Assembly: GCF_030758415.1 (NCBI RefSeq)
Contig: NZ_CP132334.1
Location: 1,810,001 to 1,874,000, forward strand
DNA: 64,000 bases
Source: Parvularcula sp. IMCC14364
Lineage (GTDB): Bacteria; Pseudomonadota; Alphaproteobacteria; Caulobacterales; Parvularculaceae
Direction: 5' to 3'
Each line of letters starts with the position of its first letter. Within the stretch, counting starts at the first letter, position 1. The translations under genes and the position numbers were made by a program. The notes beneath the pieces were generated by a model. That model was not told where the DNA came from. It searched no databases and saw only the letters and a list, made by a program, of their open reading frames with translations. This document shows positions 46,205-55,079 of this stretch, piece after piece.

Positions 46205-46672
46205 GTGCTGCAGGCCATCGATGAATATATGAAAAAAAACGGTGCCCCACCCTCAATACCGGCCGATCGCCGGACACGAGGCCTGGCGCTTCTGCTCGAG
46301 CAGACTGCGCGCCTGATCTATGATGAAAAACACCCGCAGGCATTACATGCCGTCCAGTGGTCAGCTCTGCGCTTTTTCGATCGTGCCGGGGAACAGACAA
46401 GAACGGTTGCTGGTCTCGCCAAATATCTGGGCGTAACAAGCGGACCAGCATCCCGCACCACCTCCTCATTACTCAAACGCGAACTTGTCAGCGTGAAGCC
46501 GAGTCCCAGCGATTCGCGCTCAAGGGTTTATGAGCTGACCTCTGCCGGGAAAGATATTCTCTCTGAAGACCCCATCCAGCGCGTCGCCAGCCTCCTGACG
46601 GAAATGCCGGATGAAGATTTGGGTGTTCTCGCCAAAGCGCTGGACAAAATTTACGCCGGTCTTGATACCTGA
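46205..46672 (+). CDS. MarR-family winged-helix regulator
   Basis: The protein of about 155 residues has the MarR winged-helix core: QWSALRFFDRAGEQTRTVAGLAKYLGVTSGPASRTTSSLLKRELV is the recognition region, SPSDSRSRVYELTSAGKDIL is the wing. Such dimers bind palindromes and release DNA on ligand binding. GTG 46205 has AAGGA at the right distance and is preferred over a TTG at 46112 or the ATG 46229. It probably autoregulates through the palindromes upstream. A kinase gene follows 38 bp later. Confidence 0.85.
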   Translation: MLQAIDEYMKKNGAPPSIPADRRTRGLALLLEQTARLIYDEKHPQALHAVQWSALRFFDRAGEQTRTVAGLAKYLGVTSGPASRTTSSLLKRELVSVKPSPSDSRSRVYELTSAGKDILSEDPIQRVASLLTEMPDEDLGVLAKALDKIYAGLDT

Positions 46673-46710
46673 CCTTCCCCAAGGCGCCTGACCTGACGAA
46701 AGTGACGGCC

Positions 46711-48423
46711 ATGATTCCAGAACGGCTCATCCAGAAATATGCCATCCCGTTATTGGCCGTGCAGGCTGTAATTATAAGCGTGTTGACTATCATTCTTGCA
46801 CCAGACAGCCTGATTTCGTGGCTTATTGCGACCTCGATTCTACTCTTAGGGGTCGGCCTGACGGTCCTGTATTACAGAAAAAATCAGCTTCCTGAAATAC
46901 GTGGCTTGAATGATGTGACGCAGGCAGAACTCCTGTCGGCAATAAGCGGCGCTGGCATTGGATATACCATACTGAATTCGGCAGGCGAGATTCTTTATGC
47001 ACCGGGTAGCGTGAACTCATTACTCGATCTCCCGGAAGAGAGGAATATAACGGGTCAGATATGGTTCGAGATGGACCATGAAGCAAAGGCACATAAAGAC
47101 GCACGTCGGCAGATTTGGAGCGAAATTATCACAAACCAGAAGCCCTGGAGTGGTATTATCCGCTGGGTTGGCGCCGAGGGCGTAAAAAAATATTTTGACT
47201 GCACCATTTGCCCAATATCAGGTGACCGCATCATCCTTGTCGCGATAGATCGCACAGACAGAATCCAAGCGTCGCATGATTTGCAGGAACGCGAGAAACT
47301 TAACAATTATATCCTCAACAACATACCTGTCAGCATAACGCTGCATGATACCAACCGCAGGATCATTTATTCCAATAATTACATCCCCGACCGGCTTGGC
47401 CAGTCCATCAATCAGACCATAGGCAAGGACCCATCACAAGTACTGCATCCTTCAACAGTCCAGGTCATGTCAGACATGTATGCCCAGATGCTCAGGACAA
47501 AAGAGCCTGTCGAAGGGCGCACACTGTCCATAACTGGCGGGCGCATGGCCGGAACAGAATGGCTTTTGTTCATGTACCCCGTATTTTCCAAAGGCAAGAT
47601 AGAACAAACTCTTGTGGTCAGCCTTGACCGCACCGAGCGCGTTCGCCTGGCACGCGAAAAAGAAGAATTTTCACGCAAGCTTTTTGAGACACAGAAAGTA
47701 GAAGCTGTGAACAAGTTTGCCGGCGGGCTCGCACATGAACTTTCCAACCTTTTGCACCCTGCTGGTGTCTATGCACGTGCATTGAAAGAAGAACCGGACT
47801 TGCCGGACAGACACAAATATCTTGATTTGATCAATACAGCTGTTCTCAAGGCAGGTGAGATTCTACGGCGCACCCTGTCCATCTCCCGTTCTGATCAGGA
47901 CACCCCACAACCTGTTGACCTTGCGATCTTGATGAAAGATCTCATTGCCTATGCCAATGACATCGCGGCCAAGGGTATAATTTACGAATTGCTGCTCCCA
48001 GATACGGCTTTATGTGTGTTGGCTGATGATACAGGGTTACGACAAGTAATGATGAATCTCATGAATAACGCTGCTGATGCCCAGGGCGGGAGCGGAAACA
48101 TCATTATCACCCTGGGAAAAGGTGGTACTCCTCCGGGCACAACAGGCATGACACCAACCAGCATCGGCCCCTTTGCTTGGATTGACATCACTGATAATGG
48201 TGAGGGCATGGAAGATAACATCCGCGCACAAATTTTTGACCCTTTCTTTACGACCAAAGACAAAGGTGAAGGAACAGGCCTTGGCTTGCCTGTTGTACAG
48301 GGCATCGTCACAGGTTGGGGCGGTATAGTGACAGTTGACACAAGCCCGGGAAAAGGCTCCACATTCAGAGTATGGATTCCGCTTTCGCAGCATCAGTCAG
48401 AAACAGCCAAAGAGAATGAATGA
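46711..48423 (+). CDS. Membrane-bound PAS sensor histidine kinase
   Basis: The 570-residue protein has two N-terminal membrane helices with almost no periplasmic loop, so it likely senses from inside or in the membrane. Two PAS-like domains follow (about 65-190 and 200-320). The dimerisation domain has GGLAHELSNLLHP with phospho-acceptor His342. The ATPase domain shows NLMNNAADAQ, DNGEGM and GTGLGLPVVQGIVTGWGG. A GTG three codons upstream is an alternative start. It overlaps the receiver gene and presumably phosphorylates it. Confidence 0.92.
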   Translation: MIPERLIQKYAIPLLAVQAVIISVLTIILAPDSLISWLIATSILLLGVGLTVLYYRKNQLPEIRGLNDVTQAELLSAISGAGIGYTILNSAGEILYAPGSVNSLLDLPEERNITGQIWFEMDHEAKAHKDARRQIWSEIITNQKPWSGIIRWVGAEGVKKYFDCTICPISGDRIILVAIDRTDRIQASHDLQEREKLNNYILNNIPVSITLHDTNRRIIYSNNYIPDRLGQSINQTIGKDPSQVLHPSTVQVMSDMYAQMLRTKEPVEGRTLSITGGRMAGTEWLLFMYPVFSKGKIEQTLVVSLDRTERVRLAREKEEFSRKLFETQKVEAVNKFAGGLAHELSNLLHPAGVYARALKEEPDLPDRHKYLDLINTAVLKAGEILRRTLSISRSDQDTPQPVDLAILMKDLIAYANDIAAKGIIYELLLPDTALCVLADDTGLRQVMMNLMNNAADAQGGSGNIIITLGKGGTPPGTTGMTPTSIGPFAWIDITDNGEGMEDNIRAQIFDPFFTTKDKGEGTGLGLPVVQGIVTGWGGIVTVDTSPGKGSTFRVWIPLSQHQSETAKENE

Positions 48424-48802
48424 CAAGATGGCCAGTATCCTGCTTATTGAAGATGATCATACTGTCGCAGATGCGATCAGCTTTGTCCTGACCCGCAAGG
48501 GGCATGAAGTGAGTCATGCGCACAATACGCGGATCGCCAGACAGAAACTTGAAACAGGCTCTTTCGACTGTGCTTTTATTGATGTCTGGCTTGGGGAAGA
48601 AGATGGTCTGGAATTTCTCTCTGAACATCTGGACCTGTTTAGCTCAACGCCTTTCGTCGTGATCTCAGGGGGCGGGCCAGGACGTACCCTTGAAAATGTT
48701 ACTGCGAGAGCTGACGCCTATGGCGCTGTACGCATTTTATACAAACCATTCGAGGATGAAGAGCTACTGGCTGCACTCAATCAGACCCTGGGCCTTCAAT
48801 AA
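48416..48802 (+). CDS. Single-domain response regulator
   Basis: The protein of about 128 residues is a stand-alone receiver: ILLIEDDHTVADAI gives the acidic pocket, FIDVWLGEEDGLEF carries the phosphorylated Asp56, VISGGG the Thr/Ser position and ILYKPF the conserved Lys. With no output domain it must pass the signal on, or act as a phosphate sink for the kinase. The start overlaps the kinase stop by 8 bp; ATG 48428 is an alternative. Confidence 0.88.
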   Translation: MNDKMASILLIEDDHTVADAISFVLTRKGHEVSHAHNTRIARQKLETGSFDCAFIDVWLGEEDGLEFLSEHLDLFSSTPFVVISGGGPGRTLENVTARADAYGAVRILYKPFEDEELLAALNQTLGLQ

Positions 48803-48886
48803 TCCTGCAAGAAGTGGTTTGTGATCTCACATAAACCGGGATAAAGTTTCAAAAAAAACATATCACCTTTCGCGGGAGGAAAAGTC

Positions 48887-50998
48887 ATGTGCATGATCTG
48901 CGGTACCAAGTCCTCTGTAACACAATACGATCTTTACAGGGATGGGTTGAACGGACGAGTAGATCATGAGACGGTAGCTGCCGAAGGTTCCGGTCAAACC
49001 GACACTTTCGCACTGAATGACTTTCAGCCTGATAACGAAATCATTGTTGACGACCCAGGCGTATTCGCCCCTGATTATGTTGATAATGCGCCCGTGAGCT
49101 TTCTGAATGCCGATGAGCGCGGCCAGGATAGCCCCAATGGCAAACCATCACTCGACGTTAATGGCGCTGCACTGCAATTGATCCGTGCTGGTGCTTCATG
49201 GGGCAGCAGTGGCGTATCTGTGACATATGGTTTTCGGTCTACAGAACCAACATCAATGCCGAGTGACACTACCGGCTTCACTCGTTTCAATGCCCTACAG
49301 ATTACTCAGGCTGAACTCTCCCTGCAGACCTGGGCGGATGTCGCGAATATCACCTTTCAACGTGTCGGCAGTGGCACTTCAGGTCCAGCGGCCTACACGG
49401 ATACGGCGACCATGCTGTTCGGTGGGTACACGGACGGACAAAACGGCGCCGCTGCTTTTGCATATTTTCCCGGCTCAACAGGCAATACAGCCAATGCTGG
49501 CGACAGCTGGTATAATATGAGTCAACAGAATAATGCCAATCCAGCGTTGGGTAACTACGGACGCCTGACAATAGTACACGAAATAGGGCACGCGATCGGG
49601 TTGGGGCATCCCGGTGACTACAATGCCGATCCGGACATCAACCTCAGCTACGGACAACATGCAGAGTATTATGAGGACAGCTCACAATATTCTGTCATGA
49701 GTTACTGGAGTGAAACCCATACCGGCGCGCAGTTCTTCAACACATATGCTGCCGCCCCCCTGATTGATGATATAGCCGCTGCGCAAGAACTCTATGGCGC
49801 CAACCTTTCCACCCGGACCGGTGATACAATCTACGGTTTCAACTCCAACACGGGTCGAGATTTCTTCAATATCACCTCGCCCTTTCAGGATGTGGTGTTT
49901 GCGGTTTGGGATGCTGGCGGTTTTGACATACTGGACTTTTCCGGTTTCGCAGACGATCAGCGCATTGACCTCACTGAAGGGAGCTTCTCTGATGTAGGTG
50001 GGTTGGTCGGCAATGTATCAATCGCGCAAGATGTTATTATCGAAGAAGCCATTGGAGGCACAGGTAATGATGTTATCTCCGCCGGTGATACACCCATCGC
50101 CAGAGAATTTGCCCGCAGCTATGACCATCTGCCCTCCTCTGCAAACACAATCATCAAATCACAATTCGATAATATTTCGACCCAGGCCAACGCCCTGAGC
50201 GTTGATGGATTTTTCAGCCTTCAGGCAAATAGCCAGATTGCGAACAGCACTACCATTCCGCACGCAACGGTGCAGGGAACCGGCGGCGGTAATGTTGATA
50301 TTTATAGCTTTATCATCGAGGAAGTAACCAAGGGTTACTTTGATATGGATGCAACCTCATCCAGTTATGATCCCTACCTTTATCTGTATGATGAGAATTT
50401 CAAACTTATCTCTTTCAATGATGACAGCCCGGTAGATCCCGGCAGCAACAAACGGCAGGACTCATATCTGGAATATACCTTCCTTGAAGCCGGGCAGTAT
50501 TTCATACTGGTAAATACATGGAGTGCTGATGGCTTTGGGCAAGGTGTGGACAACGGCGCCTCCTACAATCTGCATATCTCTCTGGAACTGGCCCCGAATG
50601 TCGTGATTGACGGTTATCTGGGCTACACACTTACTGGCGGTGCTGGTGATGACCTTCTCATCAGCGGGCCTGGAGCTGACCTTATGACTGGCGGCGATGG
50701 TGCTGATACTTTCGTGATTGAAAACCTGCATGGCACTGACACCATCACCGACTTTGAGGCGGGCATTGATGTCGTCGACCTATCAAGTATGCCAGAAGAA
50801 GTGCTCGTCTCGGATGGACGCTCTGGCGTGATGAAAATATTTGATGAAATCATCAGTCTTCAACAGGTTGGCGATGACACCATTCTCGCCTATCGCAAGA
50901 GCGGGAAGATACAGACATATGATCTTGATGATGCCCTGATCATTTTCAGGGATACAAATGCCAGCGACCTGTCACTGGCAGAAGATTTCCTGCTGTAA
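48887..50998 (+). CDS. Secreted M10-type metalloprotease with PPC and RTX-like end
   Basis: The 703-residue protein has no Sec signal and starts with CMIC. The zinc site HEIGHAIGLGHP is at residues 231-242 and the Met-turn reads SVMSYW, as in serralysins. Residues about 455-560 form a pre-peptidase C-terminal (PPC) domain. The end has GGAGDDLLISGPGADLMTGGDGADTF, a short run of calcium-binding RTX nonapeptides, then ITDFEAGIDVVDLS. RTX proteins leave through a type I system; none is encoded nearby. A GGGAGGAAAAG precedes the ATG. Confidence 0.92.
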   Translation: MCMICGTKSSVTQYDLYRDGLNGRVDHETVAAEGSGQTDTFALNDFQPDNEIIVDDPGVFAPDYVDNAPVSFLNADERGQDSPNGKPSLDVNGAALQLIRAGASWGSSGVSVTYGFRSTEPTSMPSDTTGFTRFNALQITQAELSLQTWADVANITFQRVGSGTSGPAAYTDTATMLFGGYTDGQNGAAAFAYFPGSTGNTANAGDSWYNMSQQNNANPALGNYGRLTIVHEIGHAIGLGHPGDYNADPDINLSYGQHAEYYEDSSQYSVMSYWSETHTGAQFFNTYAAAPLIDDIAAAQELYGANLSTRTGDTIYGFNSNTGRDFFNITSPFQDVVFAVWDAGGFDILDFSGFADDQRIDLTEGSFSDVGGLVGNVSIAQDVIIEEAIGGTGNDVISAGDTPIAREFARSYDHLPSSANTIIKSQFDNISTQANALSVDGFFSLQANSQIANSTTIPHATVQGTGGGNVDIYSFIIEEVTKGYFDMDATSSSYDPYLYLYDENFKLISFNDDSPVDPGSNKRQDSYLEYTFLEAGQYFILVNTWSADGFGQGVDNGASYNLHISLELAPNVVIDGYLGYTLTGGAGDDLLISGPGADLMTGGDGADTFVIENLHGTDTITDFEAGIDVVDLSSMPEEVLVSDGRSGVMKIFDEIISLQQVGDDTILAYRKSGKIQTYDLDDALIIFRDTNASDLSLAEDFLL

Positions 50999-51096
50999 GT
51001 TACACCGCAGTAGATAAGGCGCTTTCGCAGCTTTACCTTTTTGCAAATATAATCACTGATATTACGCTCAGCCCAATGAGCCGGAGCAAAAATACC

Positions 51097-52476
51097 ATGC
51101 AGCCCCTGATTGTTCTCGAATTCAACGAACTGTGCCCCCCGCTTCTGGAAAAGTGGATGACGTCAGGAGACTTGCCCAATTTTCGCAAGTTTCATGACGC
51201 CGCCGCAGTATTTGTTACGGAGCCGGACACGACCAAGCCGCATGAACTGGAGCCCTGGATCCAATGGTACTCCATTCACACAGGCCTCCCCTTTCATGAA
51301 CACGGGGTCTTTCATCTGACTGATGGGCCGGGCGCAGGGCACACGAATATATGGCAGGTTTTGAACCAAGCGGGATTTGATACAGGCAACATATCAAGCA
51401 TGAACGCCTCAACAGAAGTTTCTGGCGGAAGCTTTGCCATGCCTGATCCATGGTGCACGACCGAGACATCAAGACCTGCAACTCTCTATCCGCTCCAGAC
51501 TTATATTCAGTCACAAGTTCAGGAATACACCAATGCGGATAACAAATCTAACTTGGGCAAAATGGTTTCCTTTGCGGCCAGCCTGGTTCGTAATGGTCTG
51601 CAGCCCAAGACTGCTATACGCCTCGCGCGGCAGATCGGCTCTGAGAAAGTGAGTGGCGGCAAGTCTGGCTGGCGTCGCGCCATGGAACTCGACAATATCC
51701 TCGCAGATATTTTCCGTCATCACTGGCTCAAGGCGCGCCCGGCTTATGCCACTTTTTTTCTGAACTCGACGGCACATTATCAACACGCCTATTGGCGCCA
51801 TATGGAACCAGCGGCCTTTGTGAATGCCCCGCCCGAACATGAGGCTGATATTTATGCCAATGCGATCCTGTCGGGCTACCAGAATATGGACCGCATTATC
51901 GGGCAGTTTCTGGAATTCGAAAAACACGGGGCGCAACTTGCCCTGATGACAGCTTTGAGCCAGCAGCCGTTCCTCAAATACGAGGAAACAGGGGGACAAA
52001 AATTCTATCGTATACGAAATGTTTTGTCTTTTCTTCAGGATCTGGAACTGAAATGCAGGGATGTGCGACCAGTAATGACCCATCAATTTCGGGTAGATTT
52101 TGAAAATGCTGAAGACTTGTCGCACGCAAGACAGGTTCTTTCAGATATGGCGCTGGACGGGCAAAAAGTATTTGACCTTGAGCAGGAAGAAAACGGGTTG
52201 AGAATAGGCTGCCGCATCAACACAACTGTGCCAGAAAATGCGCAAATGGTCGTGAATGGAGAACAGCAACCATTTTTCAAGACGTTCTACCAAATCGAAG
52301 AGACCAAGAGTGGCTGTCATCACCCTGATGGCGTGCTTTGGGTGAAAACTGGCAACCATAAAGTGTACCCGGAGAAAGTCTCCATCCTTGACTGGTTTCC
52401 GACCGTCCTTGAGCACTTTGAGGTTCAGCCACAGGAGCGACCACACGGACGCTCTTTGAAACCATTACTTGTGTAA
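51097..52476 (+). CDS. Alkaline phosphatase superfamily/phosphodiesterase-like protein
   Basis: The 459-residue protein has the outline of the type I phosphodiesterase/nucleotide pyrophosphatase superfamily: VLEFNELCPPLLEKWMTSGDLPNFRKF at the start, a possible nucleophile region around TKPHELEPWIQWYSIHTGLPFHEHGVF, and SILDWFPTVLEHFEVQPQERPHGRSL at the end. Similar proteins cleave phosphate esters or lipid head groups. The expected metal-binding Asp-His sets are incomplete (ALMTALSQQP replaces the usual DHG), so activity is doubtful. ATG 51097 follows GGAGC; ATG 51076 is an alternative. Confidence 0.65.
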   Translation: MQPLIVLEFNELCPPLLEKWMTSGDLPNFRKFHDAAAVFVTEPDTTKPHELEPWIQWYSIHTGLPFHEHGVFHLTDGPGAGHTNIWQVLNQAGFDTGNISSMNASTEVSGGSFAMPDPWCTTETSRPATLYPLQTYIQSQVQEYTNADNKSNLGKMVSFAASLVRNGLQPKTAIRLARQIGSEKVSGGKSGWRRAMELDNILADIFRHHWLKARPAYATFFLNSTAHYQHAYWRHMEPAAFVNAPPEHEADIYANAILSGYQNMDRIIGQFLEFEKHGAQLALMTALSQQPFLKYEETGGQKFYRIRNVLSFLQDLELKCRDVRPVMTHQFRVDFENAEDLSHARQVLSDMALDGQKVFDLEQEENGLRIGCRINTTVPENAQMVVNGEQQPFFKTFYQIEETKSGCHHPDGVLWVKTGNHKVYPEKVSILDWFPTVLEHFEVQPQERPHGRSLKPLLV

Positions 52477-52570
52477 GGCCTTCAACTGACGCTTGGGTCA
52501 CCCCCCGGCAGGATTGTACTTTCACGCTTTCCCGGTGTAACATTCGAAAAAATATAAACTGGAGGACATT

Positions 52571-54124
52571 ATGAAGCAGATGCAGGGCCTTGATGCCAGC
52601 TTCGTTGCACTGGAGCGCACGCATGCACCGCTTCATATTGGCTCTATAGTGATATATGATCCGTCTACGGCACCTGAAGGATTTGTGCGCTTCAAGGACA
52701 TTCTGAGGTTCATTGAAGGGCGTTTGCACCTGGCCAAATCCATGCGCCAACGGATGGTGCGTGTACCGCTTGGGATTGATCACCCTTACTGGATCGAAGA
52801 CCCTGATTTTGACCTTGAATATCATGTCAGGCATGTCGCCCTGCCAAAGCCGGGAGACTGGCGACAGCTCTGCATTCAGGCCGCACGCGTTTTTTCGCGA
52901 CCACTGGATCTGACGCGCCCCCCATGGGAAATCACCATCGTTGAAGGACTGGACAATGTTGATGGCGCCCCGGAAGGCTCATACGCGATGCTGTCAAAAG
53001 TTCATCATGCCGGCATAGATGGCCTTTCCGGCATCGACATGATGCACGCCCTTAACTCACTGTCCCCGGATGTGACAGCGCCAGACATCGCGGATGAATG
53101 GAAGCCGGATGAAATGCCAAATAAAATGGGCCTGTTTGCCAAGGGATATGTCAGAGCCTGGACCAATCCTGTGCGCCAACTCAATCATCTGCGCCGATCC
53201 GTCCCCGGCATGTACAAGGCAACGCGCAGCTTTGCGAAGGGCGAATTTGATCTCGACGCTGTCAGACACGTGCCCCGCACACGCTTTAACGAAAAGGTCA
53301 CAGCCCACCGCACGATTGATGCCTGCACATTTCCGTTAAGCGACATAAAAAAACTGCGCGCCCTGTCAGAGGGGTCGAAAGTAAACGATGTCATGCTGGC
53401 AATTGTCGGGGGCGGCCTGAACAAATATCTGAAAGCCAAGGAGGAACTGCCCTCCTCTTCACTTGTCGCGATGGCACCAATTTCTGTGCGCGAGGAAGGC
53501 GAGAAGGGGTCCATGGGCAACCAGGTTTCGGCAATGTTTGCTCCGCTGGGTTCGCATATAAGCAACCCTAAAGAACGCATACAATATGTGCATGGCGAAA
53601 CACTGAAATCCAAGAAAATGACGAATGCCTTGGGCGCACGACAGATGACAGAAGTCAGCAAATCAACACCTGCCCTGTATCTTGGTCTCGGTGCCCGCCT
53701 CTATACACAGCTCGGGTTAGCCAACAGAATGAAACCAGTCATCAATACAGTTGTGACAAACGTACCCGGACCACCCATTCCAATTTACTCCGCTGGCGCA
53801 CAAATGGTTAACATGTTCGGCAATCTGTGCCTGCTGGACGGACTGGGCCTTGGGCATGTTGTTCACAGTTATGTTGACAAGGTTACGGTATGCTTCACCG
53901 CATGTCGCAAAGCAATTCCGGATCCGGCCTTTTACGCCAGCTGTATCCAGGAAGCATTTGAAGAAATGCTCAGCGCTGCGAATAAGGAACTAAAAACAGC
54001 GCGCACGGAAGAACCACCCCAAGAGAGTGAAGTCAAAAAGAAAAAGACTAGCCGGATTACGCGCGTTTCAGAAAAGTCAAGACAAAAAGATCGCCTGAAC
54101 GGCAAGAGTGCCCCCGCAGGCTAG
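52571..54124 (+). CDS. Wax ester synthase/diacylglycerol acyltransferase (WS/DGAT)
   Basis: The 517-residue enzyme has the catalytic HHAGIDG motif (His145, His146, Asp150) and the start MKQMQGLDASFVALE. TNVPGPPIPIY and the late GLGLGHVVHSYVDKVTVCFTACR are also conserved. The enzyme joins acyl-CoA with long alcohols or diacylglycerol, making storage wax esters or triacylglycerols. A basic, Lys/Ser-rich tail of about 45 residues follows. The start has GGAGGACATT. It is followed by a lipase-like gene. Confidence 0.93.
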   Translation: MKQMQGLDASFVALERTHAPLHIGSIVIYDPSTAPEGFVRFKDILRFIEGRLHLAKSMRQRMVRVPLGIDHPYWIEDPDFDLEYHVRHVALPKPGDWRQLCIQAARVFSRPLDLTRPPWEITIVEGLDNVDGAPEGSYAMLSKVHHAGIDGLSGIDMMHALNSLSPDVTAPDIADEWKPDEMPNKMGLFAKGYVRAWTNPVRQLNHLRRSVPGMYKATRSFAKGEFDLDAVRHVPRTRFNEKVTAHRTIDACTFPLSDIKKLRALSEGSKVNDVMLAIVGGGLNKYLKAKEELPSSSLVAMAPISVREEGEKGSMGNQVSAMFAPLGSHISNPKERIQYVHGETLKSKKMTNALGARQMTEVSKSTPALYLGLGARLYTQLGLANRMKPVINTVVTNVPGPPIPIYSAGAQMVNMFGNLCLLDGLGLGHVVHSYVDKVTVCFTACRKAIPDPAFYASCIQEAFEEMLSAANKELKTARTEEPPQESEVKKKKTSRITRVSEKSRQKDRLNGKSAPAG

Positions 54125-54136
54125 GAAACGGCTCCG

Positions 54137-54181
54137 TTGTGCAGCGCACAATAAGCGGTTAACCATTTGTGCACTGCACAA
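54137..54181 (+). promoter_or_regulatory. Two tandem 15-bp palindromes before the lipase-like gene
   Basis: TTGTGC-AGC-GCACAA (54137-54151) and TTGTGC-ACT-GCACAA (54167-54181) are each perfect inverted repeats with 3-base centres. They start 30 bp apart, about three helix turns, and both are followed by TAAG. They very likely bind a dimeric regulator twice on the same face of DNA. The core TGC-N3-GCA agrees with the reported half-sites of PhaR, the polyhydroxybutyrate regulator, but this link is inference. Confidence 0.7.
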
Positions 54182-54288
54182 TAAGTCGTCGTATTTATCG
54201 GCGATGCACTCTTGCATATTTGCCCGTTACATATGACTATGGCGTCAACTACATATAAAATGTAGGGGGCAACACAGGAAAGTTTAGT

Positions 54289-55071
54289 ATGGGTCGTCTA
54301 GGTTGCGCCAAAGCACCGTCTCTCCTTCTCACTATGGCCGAATGCCGCGCCGTATTTGAACTTCAGTCATTTTACGCATTGCGTATGCTGATGAAAAAAT
54401 TCCCCAAAGGAGACGGCCACCCAGTTCTGGTTTTGCCAGGGTTTCTTGCGAGCGATACATCTACGCTCCCCTTACGGAAAGTTCTGAAAGATCTTGGCTA
54501 TAATACTTATGGCTGGAAACTTGGCCGAAATCTGACATTCAACCCAGAACGCGAACAGCAAATGCATGACCGTGTACTGGATATTCACCGCCGCGAAGGG
54601 CGTCAGATTTCCATCATTGGCTGGAGCCTTGGTGGTGTGTTCGCCAGGGAAATTGCGAAATTCATGCCTGACAAAACTCGCTCCGTCATATCACTCGGCA
54701 GTCCTATCATTGGCAATACAGACTATTCCAATGCCAAAACCCTTTTTGAGGCGATCAATGGCAAACCGGAAGGCGATTACGTAGAGCGATATGAGCGCTC
54801 AGGGGAAGCACCGCCTGTCCCCACTACGTCGATTTACAGCAAATCTGACGGCATTGTTTCATGGCAAGGCTCGATACAGATGCCAGGTGAACAGACTGAA
54901 AATATAGAAGTACCCGCTAGCCACTTTGGCCTCGGGTTCAACCCTGCCGTCATCTATGCGGTTGCAGATCGTCTGGCACAGGTAGAAGGTGAATGGGCAC
55001 CATTCGTTCCAGCCGGGCCGGCAAAGCTGATTTATAGCACACCATCCATGGCAGAGGCCGCCCCCGCCTGA
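54289..55071 (+). CDS. Lipase-like alpha/beta hydrolase
   Basis: The 260-residue protein has HPVLVLPGFLASDTSTLPLR (oxyanion region) and the elbow GWSLGGVFAREIAK, with Ser the likely nucleophile. IYSKSDGIVSW (Asp) and VPASHFGLGFNP (His) complete the triad, as in PGAP1/esterase-lipase families. There is no clear signal peptide; the N-terminal helix may lie on the membrane. It sits behind the WS/DGAT gene and its own tandem operators, so it may act in storage-lipid turnover. Confidence 0.85.
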   Translation: MGRLGCAKAPSLLLTMAECRAVFELQSFYALRMLMKKFPKGDGHPVLVLPGFLASDTSTLPLRKVLKDLGYNTYGWKLGRNLTFNPEREQQMHDRVLDIHRREGRQISIIGWSLGGVFAREIAKFMPDKTRSVISLGSPIIGNTDYSNAKTLFEAINGKPEGDYVERYERSGEAPPVPTTSIYSKSDGIVSWQGSIQMPGEQTENIEVPASHFGLGFNPAVIYAVADRLAQVEGEWAPFVPAGPAKLIYSTPSMAEAAPA

Positions 55072-55079
55072 CGGATTAC

